A DNA stretch of 64,000 nt from Branchiostoma floridae (Eukaryota > Chordata > Leptocardii > Amphioxiformes > Branchiostomatidae): positions 31,503,281-31,567,280 of the forward strand of contig NC_049979.1 of assembly GCF_000003815.2 (NCBI RefSeq), written 5' to 3'. Shown piece by piece: positions 12,896 through 24,175 of the stretch (positions are counted from its first letter, which is position 1; every line of letters starts with the position of its first letter). Made by a program: the position numbers and the translations under genes. The notes beneath the pieces are model-generated. The model ran no database searches and was not told the DNA's origin. It saw nothing but the letters and a program-made list of their open reading frames with translations.

Positions 12896-13685
12896 AGAGT
12901 ACCATTTGATGCACACTTTCTTTTTCTTTTCTTTTGAGGCTACCAAATTCAACATGCCTACAATACTCTATAGCCTACATACCTGCTGTAAAGTTTGCAC
13001 AATCGCACATCGGGGCATGCCCCTACTCTTTTTTTTTATAAAGGTATGGCTCTCCGCAAACACGGTACCTCCATTTAACGTCCTATTCGAAGGGTGGCCC
13101 TAACTGAAGTCAGGTACTCATTTTCACCTGAGTGAAGTGAGAAAAAACCGTGTAAGTGTATTTCCCAAGGGCACAAGTGACACAACATGATTCAAACTCG
13201 GGATAACTCGGTCCTGAGTCAAACACCTCAGCCAACCACGCNNNNNNNNNNNNNNNNNNNNNNNNNNNNNNNNNNNNNNNNNNNNNNNNNNNNNNNNNNN
13301 NNNNNNNNNNNNNNNNNNNNNNNNNNNNNNNNNNNNNNNNNAGAGTACATTTGATGCACACTTTCTTTTTCTTTTCTTTTGAGGCTACCAAATTCAACAT
13401 GCCTACAATACTCTATAGCCTACATACCTGCTGTAAAGTTTGCACAATCGCACATCGGGGCATGCCCCTACTCTTTTTTTTTATAAAGGTATGGCTCTCC
13501 GCAAACACGGTACCTCCATTTAACGTCCTATTCGAAGGGTGGCCCTAACTGAAGTCAGGTACTCATTTTCACCTGAGTGAAGTGAGAAAAAACCGTGTAA
13601 GTGTATTTCCCAAGGGCACAAGTGACACAACATGATTCAAACTCGGGACCTCTCGGTCCTAAGCCAAACACCTCAGCCAACCACG
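12896..13685 (+). repeat. Near-identical 340-bp duplication across a 100-N gap
   Basis: 12,896-13,241 and 13,342-13,685 are almost identical, including two identical 65-codon ORFs (12,906-13,103 and 13,351-13,548) and the same CTTTTTCTTTTC tract. The paralogous C4 segment (21,975-22,295) is present once and is more diverged. The exact 100-N spacer is a conventional placeholder, so this is most likely one locus assembled twice. Confidence 0.75.
13242..13341. other. Assembly gap (100 N)
   Basis: Run of exactly 100 N, typical of a gap of unknown size. Confidence 1.
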
Positions 13686-13708
13686 CTACCGCTAGGCCAC
13701 GCGATCCG
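13430..13708 (-). mobile_element. tRNA-derived SINE (C3 copy)
   Basis: On the minus strand the element starts near 13,708 with an A-box-like TGGCCTAGCGGTAGCG followed by a B-box-like GAGTTTGAATCA, the spacing expected of a tRNA-derived internal pol III promoter. The body follows with CCTTGGGAAATACACTTACA, CTTCACTCAGGTGAAAATGA and GTACCTGACTTC, a SINE body I associate with amphioxus and other marine invertebrates. The 3' end is not sharp and is set near 13,430 by judgement. Collinear copies lie at 22,035-22,312 and, truncated by the gap, at 12,985-13,241. It is therefore older than the C3/C4 duplication. Confidence 0.7.
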
Positions 13709-13779
13709 ATCTTTATATTCTAAAGGCTTAAATTCGGTACTTTTACAACAGTGATCTTTCGTAGATATGAATAAGTGCA

Positions 13780-15165
13780 TATGTGGGGTATATTCCGTAA
13801 GAAATAGGTATACCAACTTTTTTTTTTCTATCTTGCATGTGGTACATTTTACCATACAGTCAAACCTGTATTAGCGGCCACCTTTGCATACCGGCCACCT
13901 GCCCATAGTGGCCACTTGTTGTCGGTCCCTTGGATTCGTAATGATTAAGAAATAGGCTTAGCGGCCACCTGTCCAACGCGGCCACGGTCACACGATTTCC
14001 GGTCCCGCAGGTGCAAAAATACTGCCGATTACGGCCACGCGGACCGCTGATCTATGTTTCGGCACGCGTTCGGCCATATACAGCGGCCGTATCGTCACCC
14101 TACGCCGGATTTAAAACCTCATTTTCAAAACAAAACTTCGTAAACTGGTGCTACCCATACCCGCTGAAAAACGAGGTCATATAAGGTCAATAGACGACAC
14201 CAATATTACGGAGGTAAATTGTGTTAAAGTTACGTTCTAATAGACACTATCGCTAAGGTTAAATTACATCACAAAAACTTTCTAAATAAATTGTAACAAA
14301 GACGAAATGATATGAACTTCAGACTATGGTGGATTTTATTCTTACATTTATTAAGAGATAGGTCTAAAATGACGAGACTTTTCTCGTGAGTACCACATTA
14401 GCATAATGGTGGAATCTGACGCGTGAACGCGGGAGGGAACACACGGACGGCGAAGTATTAAAGCATACAAGATGAAAGATCAAAGAAATATGACGATACC
14501 GGTCTCTTCAGACAATATCAACTGTAGAACATTTAAAACTTTTTATAGATTTTGTTTTCTTAATACATATAGTGTAAAAATCACTGCAGTACATGTACAG
14601 TACTGTATTATGTGAATAAAGATCAGTGGGTACTAGAACCATGTGTAACTTATTTCTTGTGGTAAATCAATTAGCATATTCGCTATAGACAGGTTTGACT
14701 GTACCTCTCTATCATTTATCAACATGTTGTTTACATATTTGTTTACTTTGAATAGTCTTCTAGACTGTAGTTGGTTTTTCTACCACATTTCTTTTTCTTG
14801 CATGTGATTTTTTTGGTGTGGGTATTCTGTTAAATTAAATTGATACACGAGCTTACTTCCCTTCTATATCTTGCCTGTAGTACACTTAAAATATTCTGTT
14901 AGTTTAAATGTGGTGATTCTTCCACACTTTTGTTTGATATCATGCATGTACAAAATATGTTTTATTTTGTATTTTCTGTTAGACGGATCCTCTACCTCTT
15001 TTCACATATTCATTGTGGTACATTTGCTTTAAATATTCTGTTAGCTTTACTTAGGTAATATACCATACTTCTCTATGATGTTGTACATGTGGTACAATTG
15101 TTTTGTTATATTTATTCTCTTAGACATAACTGAAGAATTATATCACAATTCTGTTCCATTTCTTA
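13780..15165 (+). repeat. Diverged ~75-bp minisatellite (C3 copy), split by a MITE
   Basis: A unit with tattctgttag, ggtgattcttccacactt, tttgatat, ttgcatgtggtacatttg recurs with tctgtta marks near 14,829, 14,894, 14,971, 15,040 and 15,115 (spacing about 65-77 bp). One unit at 13,825-13,856 is continued after the MITE at 14,702. A collinear block occurs at 22,420-22,900. The period is close to that of the large array at 32-64 kb, but I see no convincing sequence similarity between them. Confidence 0.6.
13857..14701 (+). mobile_element. Pogo/Tigger-like TA MITE, complete, with empty site in the paralogue
   Basis: The 845-bp element begins CAGTCAAACCTGTATTAGCG and ends gctatagacaggtttgactg, inverted over about the outer 14 bases, and is flanked by TA (13,855-13,856 and 14,702-14,703). 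The left part repeats (t/c)gcggccacc motifs. The paralogous segment in C4 reads accaTAcctctctatc at about 22,451-22,466 with no insert, an exact pre-insertion site. TA target duplications and CAGT ends fit the pogo/Tigger branch of Tc1/mariner. No transposase ORF remains, so it is non-autonomous. Confidence 0.85.
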
Positions 15166-15285
15166 CACTATCTAGTCGTTCTCACGTTGGGAAATATGGC
15201 TGTTCGTAATATGATTTAAAACCTTCCTATCCATTTTCACAGTTCATTACAGGCAACACGGCTAAGTGGGCCCAGTGACGCCGAT

Positions 15286-15492
15286 ATGATGCATGCAGAA
15301 CCTCCGGCAAAGCACGAATCAAGACAATGGACCGCTTATTCAAGCATTCAGTGTGACCCAAGTATTGACCCTTATCTAAACGCTAAAGCGTTTGTCGCAC
15401 GAAATGCCTCTTCTTTGATTTATCGTCCTAGTAATGATGATAGATGTGCTGTCTTTCGTAAATTACTTCAGCCTTTCATCTTAGTCCCATAG
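15286..15492 (+). other. 68-codon ORF shared by C3 and C4, coding status unsupported
   Basis: This ORF and its paralogue at 23,032-23,238 have the same start, stop and length, and share a central identical segment (FVARNASSLIYRPSNDDRC). It is preceded by a pyrimidine-rich tract ending ccattttcacag (15,230-15,241) that would suit a 3' splice site. Counting codon differences by eye, about 11 are non-synonymous and 2 synonymous, which is no sign of protein constraint. I recognise no domain. It is listed because the conserved core is unusually clean for this region. Confidence 0.15.
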
Positions 15493-16496
15493 CTCAGCTC
15501 GCCCTAACTGAATTTGTAAACAGCGGACTAAGTTCGGAAATGGTAATCACTACATGTTCCTAACTTATGACATGAATGGTTAGTATACCTCCCAGATGTA
15601 CATAATATATTAGATTGTCTCAGTGAAAACGTCACATGGCTGACTTGAGGTCACACTTGGGCTGGATAATTGGCGCCTCGCTCCAGGCGTCCCTACAAGA
15701 GATCTGTTGTTTACATCAGATATGGAAGGTCATTTGTGTTTATGGTGGAGAACCGATTTTATCCCGTATTAGTACACGTGGATATGATACCATACAGAGT
15801 GATACTATGCAGTTTTCTAGAGATCTGTCATTGGAGAATAGAGAAAACTCTATGTTGGGATTTGTAAGACTCACAGTTGGTTATACGACATGATTTTACA
15901 TGAGTCAACATGTGTTAAGAAAATTATACAACCCTGGTTAGAAGTATCCTTGTCACGTAAGCTGTCTAGTCTTAAAGAAGGTATGTAGCGTCCGGCATTT
16001 GAGTGAAATATATATATATATTTGATGCTGGTTTTGAAAATTTTTGATATAAATTCACTTTGACTACTTGCGGTATGTTACCTCTCTCAAAACTGTAGAC
16101 TTATGTTCTACTCTTATTCTTAGGAAAATTCATATGACTCAGACATATCTCGATATGTTTCTTTTCCTTCGAGACAAGTTGCAGGAAATGATAACAAATT
16201 TAAAGGAAAAAAAACAACAACATCATTTGCGTCTTAAATATCCAAAGACTCATTTACATTTGGCACAGAATAGCTTTCAACCCGACAGCTGCAGTGTCTC
16301 TTAATTAAAATATGTTCTCTTTCCAATGACAGTTTTTAAAATACAAAGGCCGAACTAGTCAAGCCTTTATTTCATTTTGTTATATTTCTTTGTATTCATA
16401 TCTTTTGATGAAGGTTTAGAGAAGTTCAGTCGTGCTGACAGTGATACTACCGGGACAGTCTCATTACGTCATCGTTTGAAAACTTGAAGTCACCAC

Positions 16497-17219
16497 AACT
16501 AAGACGTTTAGTACCCATTTTACCACCTAAGACACTTTCCATGCTGTTTAACTGTATGATTCTTCCTAAGATTGATTATTGTGATACTGTATGGGGCAAC
16601 TGCGGGAAATCTCTCTCTGACAATCTCCAGAAACTCCAAAACCGTGCAGCACGGCTTGTGCTCGGTCTGTCACGTAGATCACATGTAGATAATGACCATA
16701 TGTCTGCATTAGTTTGGAATTCTCTGGCATCTCGTCGGAAAATGCATCTCCTGCAAACCGTCTTCAAGTCAATCCATCGGCAGATACCAGAGTACTTACA
16801 AATATTTAATAGAACATCTCACACATACGCAACAAGGCTTAATTAAAACTTATCGCTACAACTACCGAAAGTCAGACTTGAATCTGGCCGTAGGAAATTT
16901 GAGTACAGGGGTGCATTTTCATGGAACGAGTTGCCGCCAACGGTTAAAGTGGCCAGTTCTGATCTGTCGTTCAAGAAACTGCTAAGAAACGGAAATCACT
17001 GCTGACCCCTGACCTCCTGACCCGGCAAAAACTTTGATTAATGAGTTACGATTTTGATTTGTTTATTGTATATTTTGTTTCTTTGGTTTGTTCATTGTTC
17101 AGTTTCCTTGTTATGCTATTTTATGTATGTATGTGCAGGGCACGCCTGAAAAGCAGTGCGCAAAGCACTGAGTGCGTCTACCCTGCTTAAAGAAAACAGA
17201 AATAAATAGAAATAAATAA
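16497..17219 (+). mobile_element. 5'-truncated CR1/L2-like LINE with microsatellite tail
   Basis: The frame from 16,484 has 120 sense codons including LFNCMILPKIDYCDTVWGN, LQKLQNRAARLVLGLSRRSH and LVWNSLASRRKMHLLQTVFK, the reverse-transcriptase-distal end of CR1/L2-type LINE proteins. A single in-frame TAA (16,844-16,846) interrupts it, after which the same frame continues through SGRRKFEYRGAFSWNELP to a TGA at 17,003-17,005. A short 3' UTR ends in a degenerate aaataaatag tail near 17,215. Module C1 reads straight across the insertion point (agtcaccacagctagaatat at 3,240), so the LINE inserted into C3 after the module duplicated. The first residues of the ORF are probably host sequence. Confidence 0.8.
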
Positions 17220-19592
17220 ATATCAACAAACAGAACCTTGGGTTATGTGGGCAAAAGTTAGAGGGATTGAGTAAAATTTAATACCAAGTCAAAAAAAATA
17301 CTATTAAAAATATATATTCAAGGCTACTTGAAAATCAACTCTGAAGGAAATGATAGGATATGGCATCCTCCAAACAGTACCCCAGTAAAACAATATGGTT
17401 GGGTTACAAAAGAGCTCAACTAACATGAAGAAATTGAGTCAGTTTCACGACCCGTTTGTGTTTGTTGCCATGCCTTTTATTCAAACATTTGAAACCTTTG
17501 CGGCCATCTATCTGAAGTGAGAAGTTTTTAAACAATTTCTAATATTTCTTTCGTTACTGTTTTTTGCCGTATTCAAACGTTGTAGAAAAAAATCTAACTT
17601 ACAGTACTAACGTACTAACGTACATTATTTGTACTTGGTTCTAAACTGCTGCAGCACCATTTGTTTTAACATGACAAGATATTTTGTTATTCGGATCCTG
17701 GGCTAAGGAATGGTCAATTTACATATCCCTACCATGTACAGAAAGTTATGTCTGTCAGTTTCCCACAGAACAATCAGTGTCCATCTGTAAATCTGCACCT
17801 ACTAATGTTGTGACGGCAATGACAAAATTTACAACAGTGGAAACATGTACATATCCTTAAATCGTTTTAAACAAAGTGACATTTTTAACATCCCTAAAAA
17901 CACATATAAGTTCTAACATGTTTAAACTTACATTTTTAAATGTTCAAAATTCACATATAAACTGCAGAAAAGAGCAGCACGTAACTTAGACAAATTCTTC
18001 GCAGAGTATGGCCAAACATTACGACCTAGTATCATGGTGCTTTTATGGTGGTACAAATGTCGTCAGTCAGATTTCAGTGGATGGAAGCCGAATATTGTTT
18101 AACATTTTTGTTAGGTCAAGTTAAGTCAAATCATTTATTTGTCCTCAACATGGCTGCTATAACCATGTTAATTTTTTTTCTGACTGCTAAGGTTTTTCGT
18201 TTCAAGAGACTTTAATTTGATCGTGAACGGAAAATTTAAGGTCACCGGGTTTTTGTAGACTTTCTACGTTAGGAAATCTTGATATGATTATATAGACGAG
18301 CATAGCATCCTCTGGGAATTTCAAAACTTGAAAAACTCGATAAAAAGATTACAAAACTGATGTGAGCTTGCGAATTGAAAAAAAAATGCAAAGAAAGTTT
18401 ATTATGAAATCTAAAAGGTAAGCAAGGTTTAACAAGTGAATATACAGTCTTTACTTTTGTTCTTTTACATCTTATTCTTTTATCGTTGAAATGACATTCC
18501 GGCTTGATATGGCATTAGTATCATTTTGTGATCTATGATATATATTTGCTCGTTTCACAGCTGCTTTGTATTATGTACAGTATGGTTGAAAGCTTGTTAT
18601 CTCTGGGAACGGTTGAAAATAGATGCAATCCCGGATGATATCCGTATAAGCAAATTAACATTGCATTATGGAATAATTCTCACTCTAAACAATCATTATT
18701 TCCATTAGGTATTCAGTAAACATCAATCAAGGGGCATAGTTTTTAAAAGCGCAAATCATGTCACCCCGTTACTTTATGCAGGCGTTCCTGGGTAGACATG
18801 GATACAGTAGCTCTGTGGTACATGAAAGTGATAAACTTCCAGTTTGGACAATGAAGTGTTAAGTTAAGCACATAATGTTAAGTTTTGTAGTAGAGGTAAA
18901 AATAAAGGATCCACCAAGCAGTACGTTTTTAATATTGAAAGTGGCTGAGAATGGGAGTGATTTACCTTAGAGTGAGGAAAGCAGTTTTGGGTTGAGAAAA
19001 CGTTTATGTGTCATATTTGTCGAAACTCACTGGTCTGACGTTTAATAAGCTACTAGTTCTAGATAATGATATTTTAAAGGAAATCAAATCCCGCTGTGGT
19101 ATGGGTGTCGGGTCTGACAAACTTTCTGGGCAGGATTGGTCGGTTGTCTACTTACAGCAACTTTACAGTCACCTTTTTCTTTCTGCCTTCTGGTTTACCT
19201 AATACATTCTGAGGTAAAAATGGCACGATCGATTAGTAATTTGTAATAAATCTGTGCTGCATTTAAAGAAGTGCACCGGCTGGTCATTAATAAGAGGATC
19301 AGATAGGATTCTGTATAATAGTTATGTCATACGTTCAGTTGCTTCACTACTAGAAACTGTCGACAAATATTAAGTCAGTCACTTGTTGACATCTGCAGAT
19401 ATCATCGGTATCTTAATTTAACGAACTTTTCTAAAATAGACTCTAACATTGCGACAAGGACACATCGTCAGTGATGACCCCGGGGTCACTAGGTCTTTTG
19501 GGTCATTTATCATCAGACTGCCTGACACGGGCGACCTTGCCGAGGTTGATCAATACTACTCACAGTGTGCTACTGGCCTTTAAGGTGTAAAG

Positions 19593-19593
<1 letters not shown>

Positions 19594-19654
<61 letters not shown>
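19594..19654 (+). repeat. (AC)n microsatellite
   Basis: About 30 uninterrupted AC dinucleotides followed by an imperfect aacaca. It lies inside the module box, where other copies have a C-rich tract. Confidence 0.95.
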
Positions 19655-19660
<6 letters not shown>

Positions 19661-20214
19661 TACCGCATCCCCCTTCCCTACTCTGGCTTTCCACCACGAG
19701 TTTTTCGGCCCATTGCCCTGTCCAATTGCTCAGAAATGGTCTACGAGCAAAATATCACGCTGACTTAATGTGACACCTATTCTGATTTATTAGCATATCG
19801 TCGGCTATAGGTCTGTTTTCATAGTGTTTTTATGTGAGTCCTTTGTGTACAGGACACGAAGCGAATCGTAAGCATGTGAATTAGGCTACAATACCGTCAT
19901 TCATGTTTACTAACAGTGTTCTGGAGGTCTGCGGAGAATAGAAGCCTTACAGCTTTAGCTGCTAACGTTTTGCCAATACAATCCTCGGGCATAAACGTCT
20001 GTAAGTCATCCCTACACCATGAATGTGAACTGCTAAAATGGTAGAAAAAGAAAAAAAAAACGACTAAAAATCACACTTTAAATCTGGAAAGATAGAAACC
20101 TAACTCTATTTTGAAAAGTTACTGTCTTCAAATCCCTTACCCTTGGACAAATAATCTACAACATGTCTATGTTACCCAGCCTCGGGTGGTAGATAATGTA
20201 AAGAAAGAAATGTT

Positions 20215-21470
20215 TACTTTCTTGTGAAACGGTAAAAAGGATGCGATTAAAACAGATGCTGTTAGCCAACCTATTGCTTTGGGAGGACCAGGTCTAACAA
20301 ACGTGGACCACCAAAATCAATCCTTACTTGCCTCCTGGATACAAAGATTAGTAACGAATGACAATGTCTAATGGATGGCAATAGCTTTAACGTATAAAAA
20401 TCCCCTTGGTTCGGACAAATTACGGTTAGATATGAATTTCACTTCTGATAAAAATCCCCAAATTTTATAAACAGATAAAATCATCCTTCCACGCTGATTG
20501 TGGAGGAGGTAAGACCAAACCCTCTAGTGTAAATGACATAATGTAAGAAATCATATGGTGCAACAAAAATGTAACGTCACAAGGTAAAACAATATTCTTT
20601 CCAATCTGGATAAAAAAGGCATACTTTTAACAAAAGACATTTTTTCCGTAGACAGGTTCATTTGTCTAAAACACTACCCTCAGCTTAACCTAAACACAAG
20701 ACCAAATGGTATTATGGAATTCATAACTCTGTTTCAAGCTCTACCTCTTACGTGAAAAAAAAGCAATAAGAAACCATATAGACCCAATTCCGTAACAAAG
20801 ATTAGAGCGTGACTGACTTACCCAATGTATACCTGATGGTAAAACAAGAAAACAAATCAAAAGCAAGAACACCTGCAAATTATTGTACAGTAACCAATCT
20901 GCTGCATATCTCCAACTGAAACGCTGGTATGGGAAAATACATTTAGATTATTAAGCCCACAGACTGTAAAGACACGAAGTTATCTGACTTATACTACAAA
21001 CTATTACCCTGGATATTACCATGTGCGCACAATCTGTACAAATTATGTATCAAAGGTGAAACTGTATATATGATATATATATATGATACAACATGTACAC
21101 TTTGTAGCAGTTGAAGCACAGATGATTATGAACATATGTTCTTTAGATGTGAAAGACTGTGTATCTTCTGGGAATAAGTTAACACATATGCACCTATGCC
21201 TAATATAAAAATTACTGGTCAGGAAATTTTGAAAGAATTAATCATTTAATAACTTCTAAAGACCGTAAAAATAGAACATTTACTGTTACAGTGGCTAAAT
21301 TGGCAATCTTCAAAACTTGAATTTGGCATTGAAAAGACCCACACTTGTCACACTTGTATATAACTAACCTCTTTAATGTCTTTGAAAAGGATTTCGAAGA
21401 ACGGACGTACCATATTAGACTGACAGCCAATGTAGTTTTTGAATAAACCTTGCCTATTTTTAGACTACTC
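20215..21470 (+). mobile_element. L1/Tx1-like LINE relic, copy in C4
   Basis: Collinear with 11,040-12,270. The first station is better preserved here and reads PIALGGPGLTNVDHQNQSLL then ASWIQRLVTNDN. The terminal cluster DTTCTLCSS...DDYEHMFFRCERL..FW lies near 21,085-21,175. Multiple stops are present in every frame. Stops shared with the C3 copy (for example after TLCSS) show that decay preceded the duplication. Confidence 0.65.
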
Positions 21471-22034
21471 AGTGTGTAATCATAGTGTTGTAACAGATTG
21501 TACATATTCCTAGGACTTAGCCCCCCCCCCCCCCCAATATATTGACAAATGTACTACATGTATCTGTCTTTTCTGACTGGACTGTAGAAAAACTAGTCAC
21601 TTGTATTAGTTTCTTAGCATTCGTGTTTTTTATAAGACAACAACAACTGTGCAAGTACTAAATTTATGTTTTGAATGGGAAAAAGTGCCCGAATCTATTT
21701 TCATAAAACTACTACAATGTGTGGTTCTTTGTCTATTTATTCCAAATATTTCACACACATGCTAGTATAAAATTGTGGACGATATTTATACACATATTGC
21801 GTACGCGGAGACTCCATTATCACATCTGTAAACAGTGCTCCTGCTGGGCGACAGGCGTCTCGTCTGTTGTAGTGAACACAACACTAGCACTGTCCTAATG
21901 TGATGTAATTATTTCGTTTACGTCATATTTGAAATACAAGTAAAGTTCCATGGCAGTAAACTATAGGTATAAGAGTACCATTTGATGTACACTTTCGTTC
22001 AACATGCCTACAAGACTCTATAGCCTACATACCT

Positions 22035-22312
22035 GCTGTAAAATTTTCACAATCGCACACCGGAGCATGCCCCTACTCTTGTTTTAGAAAGGTATGGCTC
22101 TCCCCAAACACGGTACCTCCATTTAACGTCCTATTCGAAGGGTGGCCCAAACTGAAGTCAGGTACTCATTTTCACCTGAGTGAAGTGAGAAAAAAACGCG
22201 TAAGTGTATTTCCCAAGGGCACAAGTGACACAGAATGATTCAAACTCAGGACCTCTCGGTCCTAAGCCAAACACCTCAGCCAACCACGCTACCGCTAGGC
22301 CACGCGATCCAA
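22035..22312 (-). mobile_element. tRNA-derived SINE (C4 copy)
   Basis: Same SINE as at 13,430-13,708, with A-box-like TGGCCTAGCGGTAGCG at about 22,288-22,303 on the minus strand and the same CTTCACTCAGGTGAAAATGA body. It is collinear in both modules, so this is one insertion copied by segmental duplication, not two insertions. Confidence 0.7.
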
Positions 22313-22419
22313 TCTTTATATTCTAAAGGCTTAAATTCGGTACTTTTACAACAGTGATCTTTCGTAGATATGAATAAGTGCATTTATGGGGTATATTCCG
22401 TAAGAAATAAGTATACCTA

Positions 22420-22900
22420 ATTATTTTCTATCTTGCATGTGGTAAATTTTACCATACCTCTCTATCATTTATCAACATGTTCTTTACATAGTTGTTTACT
22501 TTGAATATTCTTCAAGACTGTAGTTGGTATTTCTACCAAAATTCTTTTTCTTGCATGTGATATTGTTGTTTGGGTATTCTGTTCAATGAAATTGACACAC
22601 GAGCTTACCTCCCTTATATATCTTGTCTGTAGTTATATATATGTTAGTTTAAACGTGGTGATTCTTCCACACTTTTGTTTGATATTTTGCATGTTTTAAA
22701 TGTGATTTGTTTGTATTTTCTGTTACATGCTACCTCTACCCTTTTCTCATATATTCATTGTGGTACATTTGTTTTGATTTTGAATATTCTGTTACCTTTA
22801 CTTAGGTAATCTACCTTACTTCTCTATGATATTTTGCATATGGTACATTTGTTATGATAGTCTCTTAGACATAACTGAAGAATTTTATCACGAGTGTCTT
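22420..22900 (+). repeat. ~75-bp minisatellite (C4 copy) with intact MITE target
   Basis: Counterpart of 13,780-15,165 without the MITE. Recurrent units contain ttgcatgtgg, tattctgtta and gtgattcttccacactttt. The TA at about 22,454-22,455 is the unoccupied target of the C3 MITE. Confidence 0.55.
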
Positions 22901-23031
22901 TCATTTCTAACACTATCTAGCTGTTCTTACGTTGGAAAATATGGCTGTTCGTAATGTAATTTCAAACCTTCCTATCCATTTTTCACAGTTCATTACAGAC
23001 AACACGGCTAAGTGGGCCCAGTGACGCCGAT

Positions 23032-23238
23032 ATGATGTCTGCGGAACCTCCGACAAAACACGAATCAACACAATCGACCCCTTATTCAAGCATTCCGTGT
23101 GACCCAAGTATTGACCCTTATCTAAACGTTAAAGCGTTTGTCGCACGAAATGCCTCTTCTTTGATTTATCGTCCTAGTAATGATGATAGATGTGCTGTCT
23201 TTTGTGAATTACTTCAGACTTTCATCTTAGTCCCATAG
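23032..23238 (+). other. 68-codon ORF, paralogue of the ORF at 15,286
   Basis: Same length and frame as 15,286-15,492, with identical FVARNASSLIYRPSNDDRC core and changes concentrated in the first third and at the end. The pattern of changes does not suggest purifying selection on a protein. No family is recognised. Confidence 0.15.
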
Positions 23239-24175
23239 CTCAGCTCACTCCAACTGAATTTGTAATCAGTAAGGACAAAGTACGGAAATGATAGCCACTA
23301 CATGTTCCTAACTTGTGACATGAATGGTTAGTATACCTCCAAGATGTACATGATATATTACATTGTCTCAGTGAAAACGTCACGCAGCTGACCTTAGGTC
23401 ACACATGGGCTGGATAATTGGCGCCTCGCTCCCGGCGTCCCTTACAGAGATCTGTTGTTTATATCAGATGTGGAAGGTTCCTTTGCGATTTTAGTGAAGA
23501 ACCGATTTTATCCTATGTGGATATGATACCTTACAGAGTGATGCCATGCAGTTTTCTAGAGATCTGTGATTGGAGAATAGTTCAAGTTACAGACACGATC
23601 ATTACAACCCGAGAAAAACTCTATATTTGGATTTATTAGACTCAAACTTGGTTATATGCGACATGTTTTGACAGGGGTCAACATGTGTTAAGAAGTTTAT
23701 ACAACCCTGGTTAGAAGTATCCTTTTCACGTAAGCTGTCTAATCATAAGAAGGAATATAGCGTCCGGCCTTTGAGTGATATATATATTTCATGCTGGTTC
23801 TGAAATTTTTTGATATAAATTCACTTTGACTGCTTGCGGTATGTTACCACTCTCATAACTGTAGACTTGTGTTCTACTCTTATTCTTATGAAAATTCATA
23901 TGACTCGGACATATCCCAATATGTTTCTTTTCCTTCGAGACAAGTTGCAGGACATGATAACAAATTTGAAGGAAACAACAACAACAACATCATTTGCGTC
24001 TTAAATATCCAAAGACTCATTTACATTTGGCACAGAATAGCTTTCAACCCGACAGCTGTAGTGTCTCTTAAAACATGTTATCTTTCCAATGACAGTTTTT
24101 AAAATACAAAGGCCGAACTAGTCAAGCCTTTATTTCATTTTGTTACATTTCTTTGTATTTATATCTTTTGTACTG

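Larger units (their letters stand above)
9668..19457 (+). repeat. Module copy C3, enlarged by a shared 4.3-kb insert and later insertions
   Basis: The box occupies about 9,668-10,030. The segment from there to about 16,400 aligns collinearly with 19,860-24,175 of C4. Module-body sequence resumes at 16,430 (cagtcgtgctgacagtgata, compare 7,770) and continues past 17,220 to 19,457. C3 is longer than C4 over the shared part by about 2 kb, which is accounted for by the 845-bp MITE, the duplication across the 13.2-kb gap and the duplication plus gap at 10.2-10.85 kb. Confidence 0.6.
19458..24175 (+). repeat. Module copy C4
   Basis: The box at 19,458-19,870 carries a long CA microsatellite absent from the other boxes. 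From 19,860 to about 24,175 the sequence is collinear with 10,030-16,400 of C3, ending with ccgaactagtcaagccttta (24,113; compare 16,350). Beyond that point similarity stops. C4 lacks the MITE and the 16.5-kb LINE of C3. Some stretches, such as 23,120-23,200 against 15,374-15,454, look identical, suggesting a fairly recent C3/C4 duplication or conversion. Confidence 0.65.

Noticed and set aside
12906-13548. Two identical 65-codon ORFs as a duplicated gene
   Set aside because: They lie in SINE-related sequence on both sides of a 100-N gap and probably are one assembled-twice locus.
13689-13708. Functional tRNA gene
   Set aside because: A- and B-box-like motifs are present, but there is no complete cloverleaf and the sequence continues into a SINE body that recurs at 22.0-22.3 kb.
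16068-16304. 78-codon ORF with coiled-coil-like KLQEMITNLKEKKQQ
   Set aside because: The paralogous C4 sequence (23,860-24,005) has frame-breaking differences, so the frame is not conserved.
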